Shown one piece after another: positions 1 to 7,156 of a stretch of DNA of 64,000 nt. Numbering within the stretch: position 1 is the stretch's first letter; every line of letters starts with the position of its first letter. Origin of the DNA: DASUPK01 sp963795665 (lineage in GTDB: Bacteria > Actinomycetota > Thermoleophilia > Solirubrobacterales > 70-9); contig CAWCIP010000013.1 of the NCBI GenBank assembly GCA_963795665.1, positions 62,001 to 126,000 on the forward strand, written 5' to 3'. The notes beneath the pieces were generated by a model. It had not been told where the DNA came from. It searched no databases and was given only the letters and a program-made list of their open reading frames with translations. A program made the position numbers and the translations under genes.

Positions 1-126
1 GGGGAGCGCCGCGAGGTGATCGCCGGAATCCTCGAGGACCTGGGACGGGGTTCCGGGAGCCTCGAGGAGTGGGTTGAGAGCAGCCCGCTGGCCGAGGTCG
101 AGTTTCCAGAGGAGCCACCGGGATAA
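1..126 (+). CDS. C-terminal end of an unidentified protein (partial)
   Basis: An open frame runs in from the window edge and ends at a TAA at 124-126, giving 41 residues ending in PEEPPG. It is acidic and holds no recognisable motif, so no function can be given. The stop codon overlaps the presumed -10 element of the next gene (TAAGGT, 124-129). A chance open frame is possible because only the tail is visible, but the Glu-rich coding texture and high third-position GC fit a real gene. Confidence 0.5.
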   Translation, partial: GERREVIAGILEDLGRGSGSLEEWVESSPLAEVEFPEEPPG

Positions 127-129
127 GGT
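124..129 (+). promoter_or_regulatory. -10 element TAAGGT, leaderless promoter
   Basis: TAAGGT fits the TANNNT -10 consensus and lies exactly 6 bases before the GTG start at 136, so transcription would begin at or next to the start codon. No convincing -35 is visible. Confidence 0.4.
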
Positions 130-135
130 TGGGCC

Positions 136-372
136 GTGAGGTCCGTACCCGAGGCGGGAAGGCGGCGACTGCTGCCGCTGTTGCTGGCAACGGCGGCGCT
201 GGTTGTGCTGGCGGCCGCCGGATGCGGCGAGAAGTCGGAGCCCGCTGTCCACCCACCGACCACGGCGGCCACGGCGACGACCGCGCCGACCACCCCCGCG
301 CCGACCACGGCGACCACGGCGACGAAGCCCACCCCCACTCCCACCGCCCCGGTCCCGAAAACGACTCCCTAG
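136..372 (+). CDS. small Thr/Pro-rich lipoprotein
   Basis: A 78-residue protein with an Arg-rich N terminus, a hydrophobic stretch at about residues 12-28 and a lipobox (LAAAGC) placing the lipidated Cys near residue 30. The rest is a low-complexity Thr/Pro/Ala linker ending in KTTP, with no folded domain. It should be exported by Sec and anchored to the outer face of the membrane. GTG start; no Shine-Dalgarno, but a -10 six bases upstream suggests leaderless translation. It ends one base before the stop of the kinase gene on the opposite strand. The role is unknown; low-complexity tails of this kind often act as spacers through the cell wall. Confidence 0.65.
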   Translation: MRSVPEAGRRRLLPLLLATAALVVLAAAGCGEKSEPAVHPPTTAATATTAPTTPAPTTATTATKPTPTPTAPVPKTTP

Positions 373-373
373 T

Positions 374-1438
374 TCAGCGCGACTGCGCCCGGAGGAAGTC
401 GGCGAGGTCCCTCGCCTGCACCGCCGGGTCGGAGGAGCGGGGGACCGACGCGGCGGGCGCTGGGCGCCGGGCGGCGCTGTCGGCCTTCGTCGGCGACCCC
501 GAGTCGCCCGAGCGCAGGAGGGCGATCACCCCCGCGGCCACGACGAGGGCAAGCGCGAGGGCCGCGGCTATCCGGGCGGAGCGGCTCCACGGGACCCTCT
601 CCCTGGGAGCGGGCCAGTCCGCGGTGACCCCACCGGTGGCCGGCAGCCGCTTCGTCGGCCGCGCCTGCGACTTGATCCGCCGGACGACCCCCACGTCTCC
701 GTTGCCCTCCACCGTCTCGAGCGCCTCGCCGAGCGCGCGGGCGTCGCCGAACCTCTGCCCGGGGTCCTCGCGGAGGCAGCGCTCGATGATCTCGCGGAGC
801 TCCGGCGCCCGGGCCTGGGGCAGGAGCTCGTCCGCGACCACGCCGCAGGCGTAGACGTCGACGGCGGGCGTGATCTTGCCGTCGGCCAGCTGCTCGGGGG
901 CCATGTAGCGCTCGGTTCCGATCACCTTGCCGGGCCTGGTCAGCCGTGTCGTCTCCTCAGCCGCACGGGCGATCCCGAAGTCGGTGATCTTCAGGCAGCC
1001 ATCGGACTCGCGCAGCAGCAGGTTCTGCGGCTTGATGTCCCGGTGCACGAGCTTCTTCGCGTGCGCATGGCCCAGCCCGTCGCAGAGCTGGCAGAGCAGG
1101 CGCAGGGCCTCGCTCCCGGCGATGGATCTCTTCCTGCCTTCGAGCCTGTCCTCCAGGGTGCCGCCCTCGACGTGCTCCATGACGATGAAGGGGCGGCCGT
1201 CCTCCTCGCCGACGTCGTAGACCTGGACGACGTTCGGATGATCGAGCCTGGCGGCGACGCGGGCCTCGCGCGAGAAGCGCTTGCGAACCTCGTCGTCCCC
1301 GGCGAAGTTGTCGGCGAGGAGCTTGATCGCGACCAGCCGGTCGAGCTTCAGGTCGCGGGCGCTGTAGACGGTCGCCATCCCGCCATGGCCCAGCCGGTGC
1401 TCCAGCTCGTAGCGCTCCGCGCCCAGATGGCGAATCAC
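374..1438 (-). CDS. membrane-anchored Ser/Thr protein kinase (PknB-like), shortened C-lobe
   Basis: A 354-residue Hanks-type kinase. Visible motifs are the glycine loop GHGGMATV (about 17-24), catalytic Lys39 in AIK, the helix-C Glu58, HRDIKPQN (132-139), DFG (153-155) and APE (180-182). A transmembrane segment at 290-308 is followed by about 45 extracytoplasmic residues with no PASTA domain. After DVYACGVV (194-201) the chain runs almost directly into the subdomain XI Arg (DPGQRF, 225-230): roughly 30 residues that form helix G and its approach in PknB are absent. The GTG start overlaps the upstream lipoprotein stop by 4 bases (GTGA), so the two are probably translationally coupled. It is the last gene of a four-gene operon. 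Confidence 0.9.
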   Translation of the reverse strand: MIRHLGAERYELEHRLGHGGMATVYSARDLKLDRLVAIKLLADNFAGDDEVRKRFSREARVAARLDHPNVVQVYDVGEEDGRPFIVMEHVEGGTLEDRLEGRKRSIAGSEALRLLCQLCDGLGHAHAKKLVHRDIKPQNLLLRESDGCLKITDFGIARAAEETTRLTRPGKVIGTERYMAPEQLADGKITPAVDVYACGVVADELLPQARAPELREIIERCLREDPGQRFGDARALGEALETVEGNGDVGVVRRIKSQARPTKRLPATGGVTADWPAPRERVPWSRSARIAAALALALVVAAGVIALLRSGDSGSPTKADSAARRPAPAASVPRSSDPAVQARDLADFLRAQSR

Positions 1439-1929
1439 TCGGGCTCACCCTTGAGCTTCGCCTGCCCCGGAGGGAGCTTGCCGCCATGGCCCGGGGGCGC
1501 GGGGCCGTGGTCGCCCCCATGGTGATCGCCGCCGTGCTGGTCCTTGTGCTCGTGGGGCTTCTTCTTCTCCTCGGGCGCCGGGGGCGGCGGCGGGCAGTTG
1601 ACCTGATCGACCAGGCCGGCGGCAACCTCGTCCACGCCGGGGCGCAGGTTCGCCGGCAGGTCCGACCCCTCGACGGCCGATCGCAGGTCATCGGCCGCAT
1701 GGGCCGCGTGGCAGGTGTCTCCGGAGTCCAGATCGGTGGCGATCCGGTCGCTCAGCTTTGCGAGCCGGTCGGCGGTGGCTGCCGAGACCGCCGGCTGCCG
1801 CGCAACGGTCGAGCCGCTCCCGCCCGAGCCGCATGCGCTCAGGCCGATGGCCGCCAAAGCGAGTAGAACCGCCGCCCCGGCGGTCTTCAGATTCCCCGTG
1901 CGCATCTCTCGAAGCTCCTGGTCAGCCAT
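1435..1929 (-). CDS. His-rich lipoprotein in kinase operon
   Basis: A 164-residue protein with a signal peptide and lipobox (LSACG, Cys near residue 33), a central region of about 80 residues holding two Cys (DTCHAA and QVNCP, likely a disulfide), a Pro run, and a C-terminal tail rich in His, Asp and Gly (HGGDHHGGDHG) typical of metal-binding tails. It would sit outside the membrane, where the kinase tail also lies, and could be a sensor or metal-binding partner; that is inference. It overlaps the upstream gene by 8 bases and the kinase by 4. An internal ATG (codon 9, 1905) is an alternative start. Not recognised as a named family. Confidence 0.75.
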   Translation of the reverse strand: MADQELREMRTGNLKTAGAAVLLALAAIGLSACGSGGSGSTVARQPAVSAATADRLAKLSDRIATDLDSGDTCHAAHAADDLRSAVEGSDLPANLRPGVDEVAAGLVDQVNCPPPPPAPEEKKKPHEHKDQHGGDHHGGDHGPAPPGHGGKLPPGQAKLKGEPE

Positions 1930-2104
1930 TACCCCTGCTTCCTTCCTGGAAACCGCGGCAGCTGGTGACCGGCAGCCGTGGATATCGAGGAAAGTCCGGA
2001 TCCGTCTTGGAGCGCTCGCAGAGCGAGAACTCCGACCCCCGAGTGTTGCGGATCAGGCGCTGGTGCCGGCAGCGATCACAGAGGCCGGCGCTCGGACCCC
2101 TCAC
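1922..2104 (-). CDS. Cys-rich mini-protein (putative zinc ribbon), kinase operon
   Basis: A 60-residue protein with Cys9 and Cys12 (LCDRC), Cys29 (FSLC) and Cys49 (VTSC), in a sequence full of conserved-looking Arg, Pro and aromatic residues (FPRYPRLP). The 2+1+1 Cys pattern fits a small zinc or iron-sulfur fold. I recall similar short hypothetical proteins in actinobacteria but no named family. The GTG start overlaps the stop of the coiled-coil gene as GTGA, and its own stop lies 8 bases inside the lipoprotein gene, so it is co-translated with both. It has no signal peptide and should be cytoplasmic. Confidence 0.7.
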   Translation of the reverse strand: MRGPSAGLCDRCRHQRLIRNTRGSEFSLCERSKTDPDFPRYPRLPVTSCRGFQEGSRGNG

Positions 2105-2484
2105 CGCTCCGCTTCGGCCTCCGCGTCAAGCGCCGCTTCCTCGGCGTCAACCGCGGCCTCCTCGGCGTTCAATGCCTTCTCCTCGGCTTCGAGCGCAGCC
2201 TGCTCCTCGCCGAAGATGGCCCGCTTGAGCGCGCCGGCCGCATATTCGCCGCCTCGCTGTGCGCGCTCCAGCGGCTCGGTCAGCCTGACGACGCGGGCGA
2301 GGAGCTCGTTCATCTTCTCCGCCTGCTCCAGCGCCTCGTCGGCCTGGCGGCGCATGACCTCGAGCTGCTCGCGCGAGACCTCCATCAGGTCGTTGGCCTC
2401 GCGGATGCTGCGCTCCATGCTGCGCGGGAGGTCGATCGCCGCGCGCGCCATCGAGATCGGCCAGGTGACGAGCTCTCTCAGCAC
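2101..2484 (-). CDS. coiled-coil protein, first gene of kinase operon
   Basis: A 127-residue protein, predicted almost entirely helical. Residues 25-75 have a long heptad pattern (repeated Glu/Leu/Met spacing), and the C-terminal 35 residues are a near-repeat of Ala/Glu units (ALNAEEAAVDAEEAALDAE). The N-terminal 20 residues are mildly hydrophobic (LVTWPISMARAAIDLP) and could attach to a membrane. GTG start; a TACCCT -10 lies 7 bases upstream, so it is probably leaderless and marks the operon promoter. The function is unknown; an oligomerising or scaffold role beside the kinase is a guess from shape alone. Confidence 0.75.
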   Translation of the reverse strand: MLRELVTWPISMARAAIDLPRSMERSIREANDLMEVSREQLEVMRRQADEALEQAEKMNELLARVVRLTEPLERAQRGGEYAAGALKRAIFGEEQAALEAEEKALNAEEAAVDAEEAALDAEAEAER

Positions 2485-2491
2485 GACTCGG

Positions 2492-2497
2492 AGGGTA
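2492..2497 (-). promoter_or_regulatory. -10 element TACCCT for the kinase operon
   Basis: Read on the minus strand, TACCCT (TANNNT) stands 7 bases before the GTG at 2484, giving a leaderless arrangement. It faces the promoter of the divergent ABC exporter 50 bases away. Confidence 0.45.
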
Positions 2498-2542
2498 ATG
2501 AAGCATGGCGGCGAGCTTCGCTGCGGGCGTTACTTCACTTTG

Positions 2543-2548
2543 TATAGT
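2543..2548 (+). promoter_or_regulatory. -10 element TATAGT, leaderless promoter of ABC exporter
   Basis: TATAGT is 5/6 to the TATAAT consensus and lies 6 bases before GTG at 2555. It decides the start: the upstream in-frame ATG at 2498 would precede the transcript. Confidence 0.55.
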
Positions 2549-2554
2549 CGGTGT

Positions 2555-4324
2555 GTGCCCACCTTCCGCCGCCTGCTCGGCTTCCTGCGTCCATACCGCC
2601 GCCAGCTGATCTTCTCCCTCGTACTCGCCTGGCTGGCGATGGGGATGACGGTGCTGATCCCGCTGCTCAGCGGCGCGGCGGTGAACGCCATCGAGTCCGA
2701 GCACCGGGACGACATCCTGCCGCTCGTCCTGGCGCTCCTGGGTGCGGGGATCCTGCGGCTGCTGCTCACGGTGGGCCGCAGGCTGATCGCGGGAAAGGTC
2801 TCCCTGGCCGTGGAGTTCGACCTGCGCCAGGTTTTCTACGAGCATCTCCAGAAGCTCGAGCTGGCCTTCTTCGACAGCCAGCAGACCGGCCAGCTGATGT
2901 CGAGGGCGACCGTCGATCTGCAATCGATCCGGTTCTTCCTCGGCTACGGGCTGATCTGGGTGAGCCAAAGCGCCCTGACCATTCTGTTCGCCGCCGTTGC
3001 GATGTTCGTGCTCGATCCGGTGCTCGCGCTGCTCGCTCTGGCGCCGGTGCCGTTCCTGGTGGCGACCGCGACGCGCTACAGCCGCCGCAACCGCCCGGCC
3101 GAGCAGGAGGTGCAGCAGCGGATCGGCGAGGTGACGGCGGGTGCCGAGGAGGGCATCTCCGGGATCCGGATCGTGAAGGCCTTCGCGCGCGAGCGCCACA
3201 TGCTCGATCGCTTCCGGCACTCGGTGAACAGGGTCTTCGAGCAGAGCATGGTCTCCACGCGCCTGCAGGCGTTCTACACGCCGCTGATGGGGTTCCTGCC
3301 CAACCTCGGACTCGCCGCGGTGCTGCTCGTCGGCGGTCTGCAGGTCATCCACGGCCACACCAGCATCGGGCACCTCACCGCCTTCTATCTGTACGTGGTG
3401 CTGCTCGCCGGACCCGTGCGCTGGCTCGGAATGTCCTTGAGCATGGCCCAGCGCGCCGTGGCGTCCGGCAACCGGATGTTCGAGATCCTCGACCGCGAGC
3501 CGTCCATGGAGAGCGCGCCCGACGCGCCGCCTCTGCCCGATGGCCGGGGCCGCGTCTCGCTGCAGCGGGTGACGCTTCGCTACGACGGCGCCGAGCCGGC
3601 GTTGACGGGCATCGACCTGGAGGTCGAGGCGGGCCGGACGGTTGCGCTGGTGGGACCCACGGCCGCCGGCAAGACCAGCCTGGTCGGGCTCCTGGCGCGC
3701 CTCTATGACCCCAGCGAGGGTCGGGTGGTGATCGACGAAGCCGACATCAAGGAGGTGGACCTGGCGTCGCTCCGGTCGGAGATCGCGTTCGTCGCGGACG
3801 ACAGCTTCCTGTTTTCCGACACGGTCAGCGGAAACATCGCCTATGCGCGGCCCGAGGCGACACAGGATCAGATCGAGGCGGCGGCGAAGCGTGCTCAGGC
3901 TCACGACTTCATCACCCGTCTTCCGGACGGGTACGACACCGTGATCGGGGAGCGCGGCCTGACCCTGTCGGGCGGCCAGCGCCAGCGCGTCGCGATCGCC
4001 CGGGCGCTGCTCGCCGAGCCGCGCATCCTGATCCTCGACGACGCAACATCCTCGGTCGACGCCCGCACCGAGGCGCAGATCAAGGCGGGGCTGCGCGAGG
4101 CGATGGAGGGCCGGACGACGTTCATCGTCGCCCACCGCCTCTCGACGATCTCGCTGGCCGACGAGATCGTCGTGCTCGACCGCGGCCGCATCGTGGACCG
4201 CGGCACGCACGAGGAGCTCCTGGAGCGCTGTCCCCTGTACGAGGAGATCGCCGAGAAGGGGCTCGAGGACTCCGTCTACCTGCAGCGCGACCTCGAGGAG
4301 CGCGAGGAGCTGGCGAAGCTTTGA
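2555..4324 (+). CDS. ABC exporter half-transporter, degenerate-site subunit
   Basis: A 589-residue fused membrane plus nucleotide-binding protein: six helices over residues 15-300, then the ABC domain with Walker A GPTAAGKTS (367-375), signature LSGGQ (471-475), Walker B ILILDD (491-496) and switch His527. The residue after the Walker B Asp is Asp496 instead of catalytic Glu, and the Q-loop reads VADD (413-416) with no Gln. Both changes make its own ATP site non-hydrolytic, while its signature completes the partner's active site. This is the pattern of asymmetric heterodimeric exporters such as TM287/288 and BmrCD. It overlaps the partner gene by 4 bases (TTGA). Substrate unknown; drug or lipid export is likely. 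Confidence 0.92.
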   Translation: MPTFRRLLGFLRPYRRQLIFSLVLAWLAMGMTVLIPLLSGAAVNAIESEHRDDILPLVLALLGAGILRLLLTVGRRLIAGKVSLAVEFDLRQVFYEHLQKLELAFFDSQQTGQLMSRATVDLQSIRFFLGYGLIWVSQSALTILFAAVAMFVLDPVLALLALAPVPFLVATATRYSRRNRPAEQEVQQRIGEVTAGAEEGISGIRIVKAFARERHMLDRFRHSVNRVFEQSMVSTRLQAFYTPLMGFLPNLGLAAVLLVGGLQVIHGHTSIGHLTAFYLYVVLLAGPVRWLGMSLSMAQRAVASGNRMFEILDREPSMESAPDAPPLPDGRGRVSLQRVTLRYDGAEPALTGIDLEVEAGRTVALVGPTAAGKTSLVGLLARLYDPSEGRVVIDEADIKEVDLASLRSEIAFVADDSFLFSDTVSGNIAYARPEATQDQIEAAAKRAQAHDFITRLPDGYDTVIGERGLTLSGGQRQRVAIARALLAEPRILILDDATSSVDARTEAQIKAGLREAMEGRTTFIVAHRLSTISLADEIVVLDRGRIVDRGTHEELLERCPLYEEIAEKGLEDSVYLQRDLEEREELAKL

Positions 4325-6213
4325 ACGACTCGGACGGCGCCCAGAACTTCTTCGCGCTCTTTCGCTCGATCTGGCGGCTGATCCGAGGCCAGGACGACCG
4401 CTGGCGGAAGGTGCGCTGGCTCTTTTCGCTGCTGCGGCCCTACCGGCGCCAGGTCCTGTTGATGCTCGGCGCCCTGATCCTGGCGACCGGCGCGACCCTT
4501 GCTCCGCCCTACCTGGTTGGCCAGGCCGTTCACGTCTCCCTGAACGGCGACACCACGGCGCTCATCCTGATCCTGGCGGCGTTCCTGGGCGCCGCCCTGG
4601 TCGGCTGGGGCACGTCGTACCTGCAGACGTATCTGGTCGGCTGGGTCGGCGAGCGGGCGCTCCAGGACCTGCGGATCCGGATCTTCACCCACCTCCAGCA
4701 GATGTCGATCGGATTCTTCACTCGCAACCGGCCGGGAGTGCTGATCTCGCGGATCACCAACGACGTGGACGCGCTCGACCAGCTGATCAGCAGCGGGGTC
4801 GTGACGCTCTTCTCCAGCACACTGACCCTGGTAGGGGTCGTCGTGATCATGCTGATCGCGGACGTTCAGCTGGCTCTCGTCGTGTTCCTGACGCTGCCGG
4901 TGCTGTTCGTCGCCAGCCTGGTGTTCCGGATCGTGGCGGCGAGCGCCTACCGGATCACGCGTGAGCGGATCGCGGAGGTGACGGCCTACCTGCAGGAGAC
5001 CCTGAGCGGTGTGCGGGTCGTGCGGAGCTTCGCCCAGGAGCGTCGTCACGTCGAGCGGATGGCGGAGCTCAACGAGCTCAATCGCCAGGCGAACCTGAAG
5101 ACCGTCTACCTGAACGCCTCGTACTTCCCCGCGGTCGAGCTGCTCTCGGCGATCGGGACCGCGGTGATCCTGCTCTACGGCGGCTATCAGGCGCTCGACC
5201 TGGCGACCGAGTCCGCGCGGAACGCCCAAATCGGCGTCGTGGTCGCGTTCGTCGGATACCTCTCCACCTTCTTCGACCCGATCCAGCAGCTCTCCAACCT
5301 CTACACGACCTACCAGCAGGGAATGGCCGCGCTGGACAAGATCTTCGACCTGCTCGACACCGAGCCGGACATGGTCGACAAGCCGGACGCGCTCGACCCC
5401 GGGACGCTGCGCGGGGAGATCGAGATGGACGGCGTCTGGTTCTCCTACGGGCTGGACAAGTCCGCCGGCCTGAAGCGCTCGAGCGGTTTGATCGAGACGC
5501 TGGAGGAGGAGCCGGAGACCGACTCCTGGGCGCTCGAGGACGTCTCGATCCACGTCCCCGCCGGCCAGACCCTGGCGCTGGTCGGCGAGACGGGCGCCGG
5601 GAAGTCCACCTTCGCGAAGCTGGTCTCGCGCTTCTACGACCCGCAGCGGGGCCGGGTCCTGGTCGACGGCAACGACCTGCGCGATCTGAGCTCGACCTGC
5701 CTGCGCAGCCAGCTCGGGATCGTGCCGCAGGAGGGATTCCTCTTCTCGGGGACCGTCCGCGAGAACATCGCGTTCGGGCGGCCCGACGCATCCGACGAGG
5801 AGATCGAAGCGGCCGCCGACGCAATCGGTGCGGGTGAGTTCATCCGGCGGATGGCGGGCGGGTTCGACGCCGAGGTCGGCGAACGGGGAGTGGCGCTCTC
5901 AGCCGGGCAGCGCCAGCTGATCGCGTTCGCGAGGGCCCTGCTGGCGGAGCCGCGGATCCTGATCCTCGACGAGGCGACCTCGAACGTGGATGTGCGGACC
6001 GAGCGCGCGATCGAGCTGGGTCTGCAACGGCTGCTCCAGGGACGAACGGCGATCGTGATCGCCCACCGGCTCTCGACGATTCGCGGCGCGGGACGGATCG
6101 CCGTGCTCGAGAACGGGCGAATCGCGGAGAGCGGCACGCACGACGAGCTGATCGCGGCCGGCGGCCGGTACGCGGAGCTCTACGGCACCTGGGCGGACCT
6201 CGCCGCTGCGTAG
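4321..6213 (+). CDS. ABC exporter half-transporter, catalytic-site subunit
   Basis: A 630-residue partner of the preceding gene, starting at a TTG that shares bases with the upstream stop. The membrane domain covers about 35-330. The ABC domain has Walker A GETGAGKST (422-430), Gln470 in the Q-loop, Walker B with Asp550-Glu551 and switch His582, all intact. Its signature is LSAGQ (526-530) rather than LSGGQ, and this motif faces the partner's degenerate Walker site. So one composite ATP site is fully canonical and the other is degenerate on both halves. A 25-residue acidic insertion (about 378-402) precedes Walker A. Ends just before a dispersed palindromic repeat. Confidence 0.93.
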   Translation: MNDSDGAQNFFALFRSIWRLIRGQDDRWRKVRWLFSLLRPYRRQVLLMLGALILATGATLAPPYLVGQAVHVSLNGDTTALILILAAFLGAALVGWGTSYLQTYLVGWVGERALQDLRIRIFTHLQQMSIGFFTRNRPGVLISRITNDVDALDQLISSGVVTLFSSTLTLVGVVVIMLIADVQLALVVFLTLPVLFVASLVFRIVAASAYRITRERIAEVTAYLQETLSGVRVVRSFAQERRHVERMAELNELNRQANLKTVYLNASYFPAVELLSAIGTAVILLYGGYQALDLATESARNAQIGVVVAFVGYLSTFFDPIQQLSNLYTTYQQGMAALDKIFDLLDTEPDMVDKPDALDPGTLRGEIEMDGVWFSYGLDKSAGLKRSSGLIETLEEEPETDSWALEDVSIHVPAGQTLALVGETGAGKSTFAKLVSRFYDPQRGRVLVDGNDLRDLSSTCLRSQLGIVPQEGFLFSGTVRENIAFGRPDASDEEIEAAADAIGAGEFIRRMAGGFDAEVGERGVALSAGQRQLIAFARALLAEPRILILDEATSNVDVRTERAIELGLQRLLQGRTAIVIAHRLSTIRGAGRIAVLENGRIAESGTHDELIAAGGRYAELYGTWADLAAA

Positions 6214-6216
6214 ATC

Positions 6217-6343
6217 CTTGCTTCGCCTCATATCGGCGGCCACAAACACCGCCGCCGGATCTACGGCCACAAGCGGCCGCCCATCACAAGTCGCTACGGG
6301 CTTCGCCCTTCGCTCCTGAAGAGAGCGGCCTGGTGGCCGCTAG
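6217..6343 (+). repeat. dispersed palindromic repeat, copy A
   Basis: The 80-base core at 6264-6343 matches 57620-57699 at 73 of 80 positions by eye, and its 3' half also matches 28588-28631. It holds GGGC-TTC-GCCC, CGCTC..GAGCG and AGCGGCC-TGGT-GGCCGCT hairpins. Just 5' of the core, 6234-6261 is an exact inverted copy of 22213-22240. It lies between two convergent genes and supplies the stop codon of the minus-strand lipoprotein gene (6340-6342). It may also act as a bidirectional terminator. Confidence 0.75.
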
Positions 6344-7026
6344 CCGGGGCCGATGCCGCCGGAGCCAGACGAGCCTGAGCTGCCCGACGAGCCGGAGGTG
6401 CCACTGCTGCCGCTGGTCCCGGAGCTGCCGGACGTGCCGCCGGCGGTGCCGCTCGAGGAGCTCGGAGCGCTCGGGGTGACGGTGCCGCTGCTGGCGCTCG
6501 AGCTGCTGCTGGCGCTGCCGCTGGAGCCCGAGCTCGTGCTCGAGGAGCTGATCGCGGCGCCGCATTGCTTGAAGCCGTAGGCGGAGGCGGCGGATTCGGC
6601 CTGGGACTTGGCGCTGTCGAGCTGGGTCTCGAAGGCGCTCGGGTCCTCGCCGCGCTGGACCGCCAGCCCGATCTTCTGCCCGGCGGAGACCTCGTCTGAC
6701 ATCGCCTTCAGGAACGCATCGAGATTGGTGTCGCTCGGCGGGTTGAGCTGCTTGATCGTGTCGATCACGCCCTGCCGCAGCTGCGCGATCTGGGCGGCCT
6801 CGCTCTCACCCTGGCCGGCGGCCGCGAACTGCTCGATCGAGGAGTTCGCCTCGGCGCACGCGGAATCGGCCGATGCGATGAAATCGGCCTGTCCCGTCGA
6901 GGCCTGGGACGTCTGGGTCGGGACCACGATCGGGGTCTCCGGTGAGCTGTCACCGCCGCAAGCCGAGAGCACGATCCCCGCGCCCACTGCCCCGGCGAGG
7001 ACGACAAGGTGCCTCGCACGCCACAT
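6340..7026 (-). CDS. lipoprotein with Ser/Gly-rich tail
   Basis: A 228-residue protein starting at ATG 7026. A signal peptide ends in the lipobox LSACG (Cys near residue 21). Residues 45-145 form a helical domain with two Cys (DSACAEANSS and FKQCGA) likely to form a disulfide. The last 80 residues are Ser/Gly/Thr low complexity (repeated SGSSGTSG). The helical part resembles small extracellular lipoproteins seen in this bacterial group, but I cannot name a family. Its stop codon lies in the dispersed repeat. No operon partner; a tRNA gene is immediately upstream on the same strand. Confidence 0.8.
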   Translation of the reverse strand: MWRARHLVVLAGAVGAGIVLSACGGDSSPETPIVVPTQTSQASTGQADFIASADSACAEANSSIEQFAAAGQGESEAAQIAQLRQGVIDTIKQLNPPSDTNLDAFLKAMSDEVSAGQKIGLAVQRGEDPSAFETQLDSAKSQAESAASAYGFKQCGAAISSSSTSSGSSGSASSSSSASSGTVTPSAPSSSSGTAGGTSGSSGTSGSSGTSGSSGSSGSSGSGGIGPG

Positions 7027-7070
7027 ACGGCCGCGCAAGGTAGCAAGGATGCGGGGAAACGCCTTCAGAG

Positions 7071-7142
7071 CTGCGGGCCAGGGACTTGAACCCCGAATTT
7101 GCGCTCCAGAGGCGCACGTGTTGCCAATTACACCAGCCCGCA
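7071..7142 (-). tRNA. tRNA-Gln (anticodon CUG)
   Basis: A 72-base cloverleaf read on the minus strand: 7-bp acceptor stem (TGCGGGC / GCCCGCA), D arm GTG..CAC, a 5-bp anticodon stem (TGCGC/GCGCA) with loop CTCTGGA, so anticodon CTG decoding CAG, and a T arm with TTCAAGT. The discriminator base is G73, as expected for glutaminyl-tRNA, and U1-A72 is a weak first pair as in other tRNA-Gln. CCA is not encoded. Confidence 0.93.
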
Positions 7143-7156
7143 ACGGCCCCGAAAGC

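Noticed and set aside
2147..4210. 687-residue open frame on the minus strand opposite the ABC exporter
   Set aside because: It is a shadow of the real gene in GC-rich DNA: Arg/His/Asp-rich, no domain, and it covers strong ABC motifs on the other strand.
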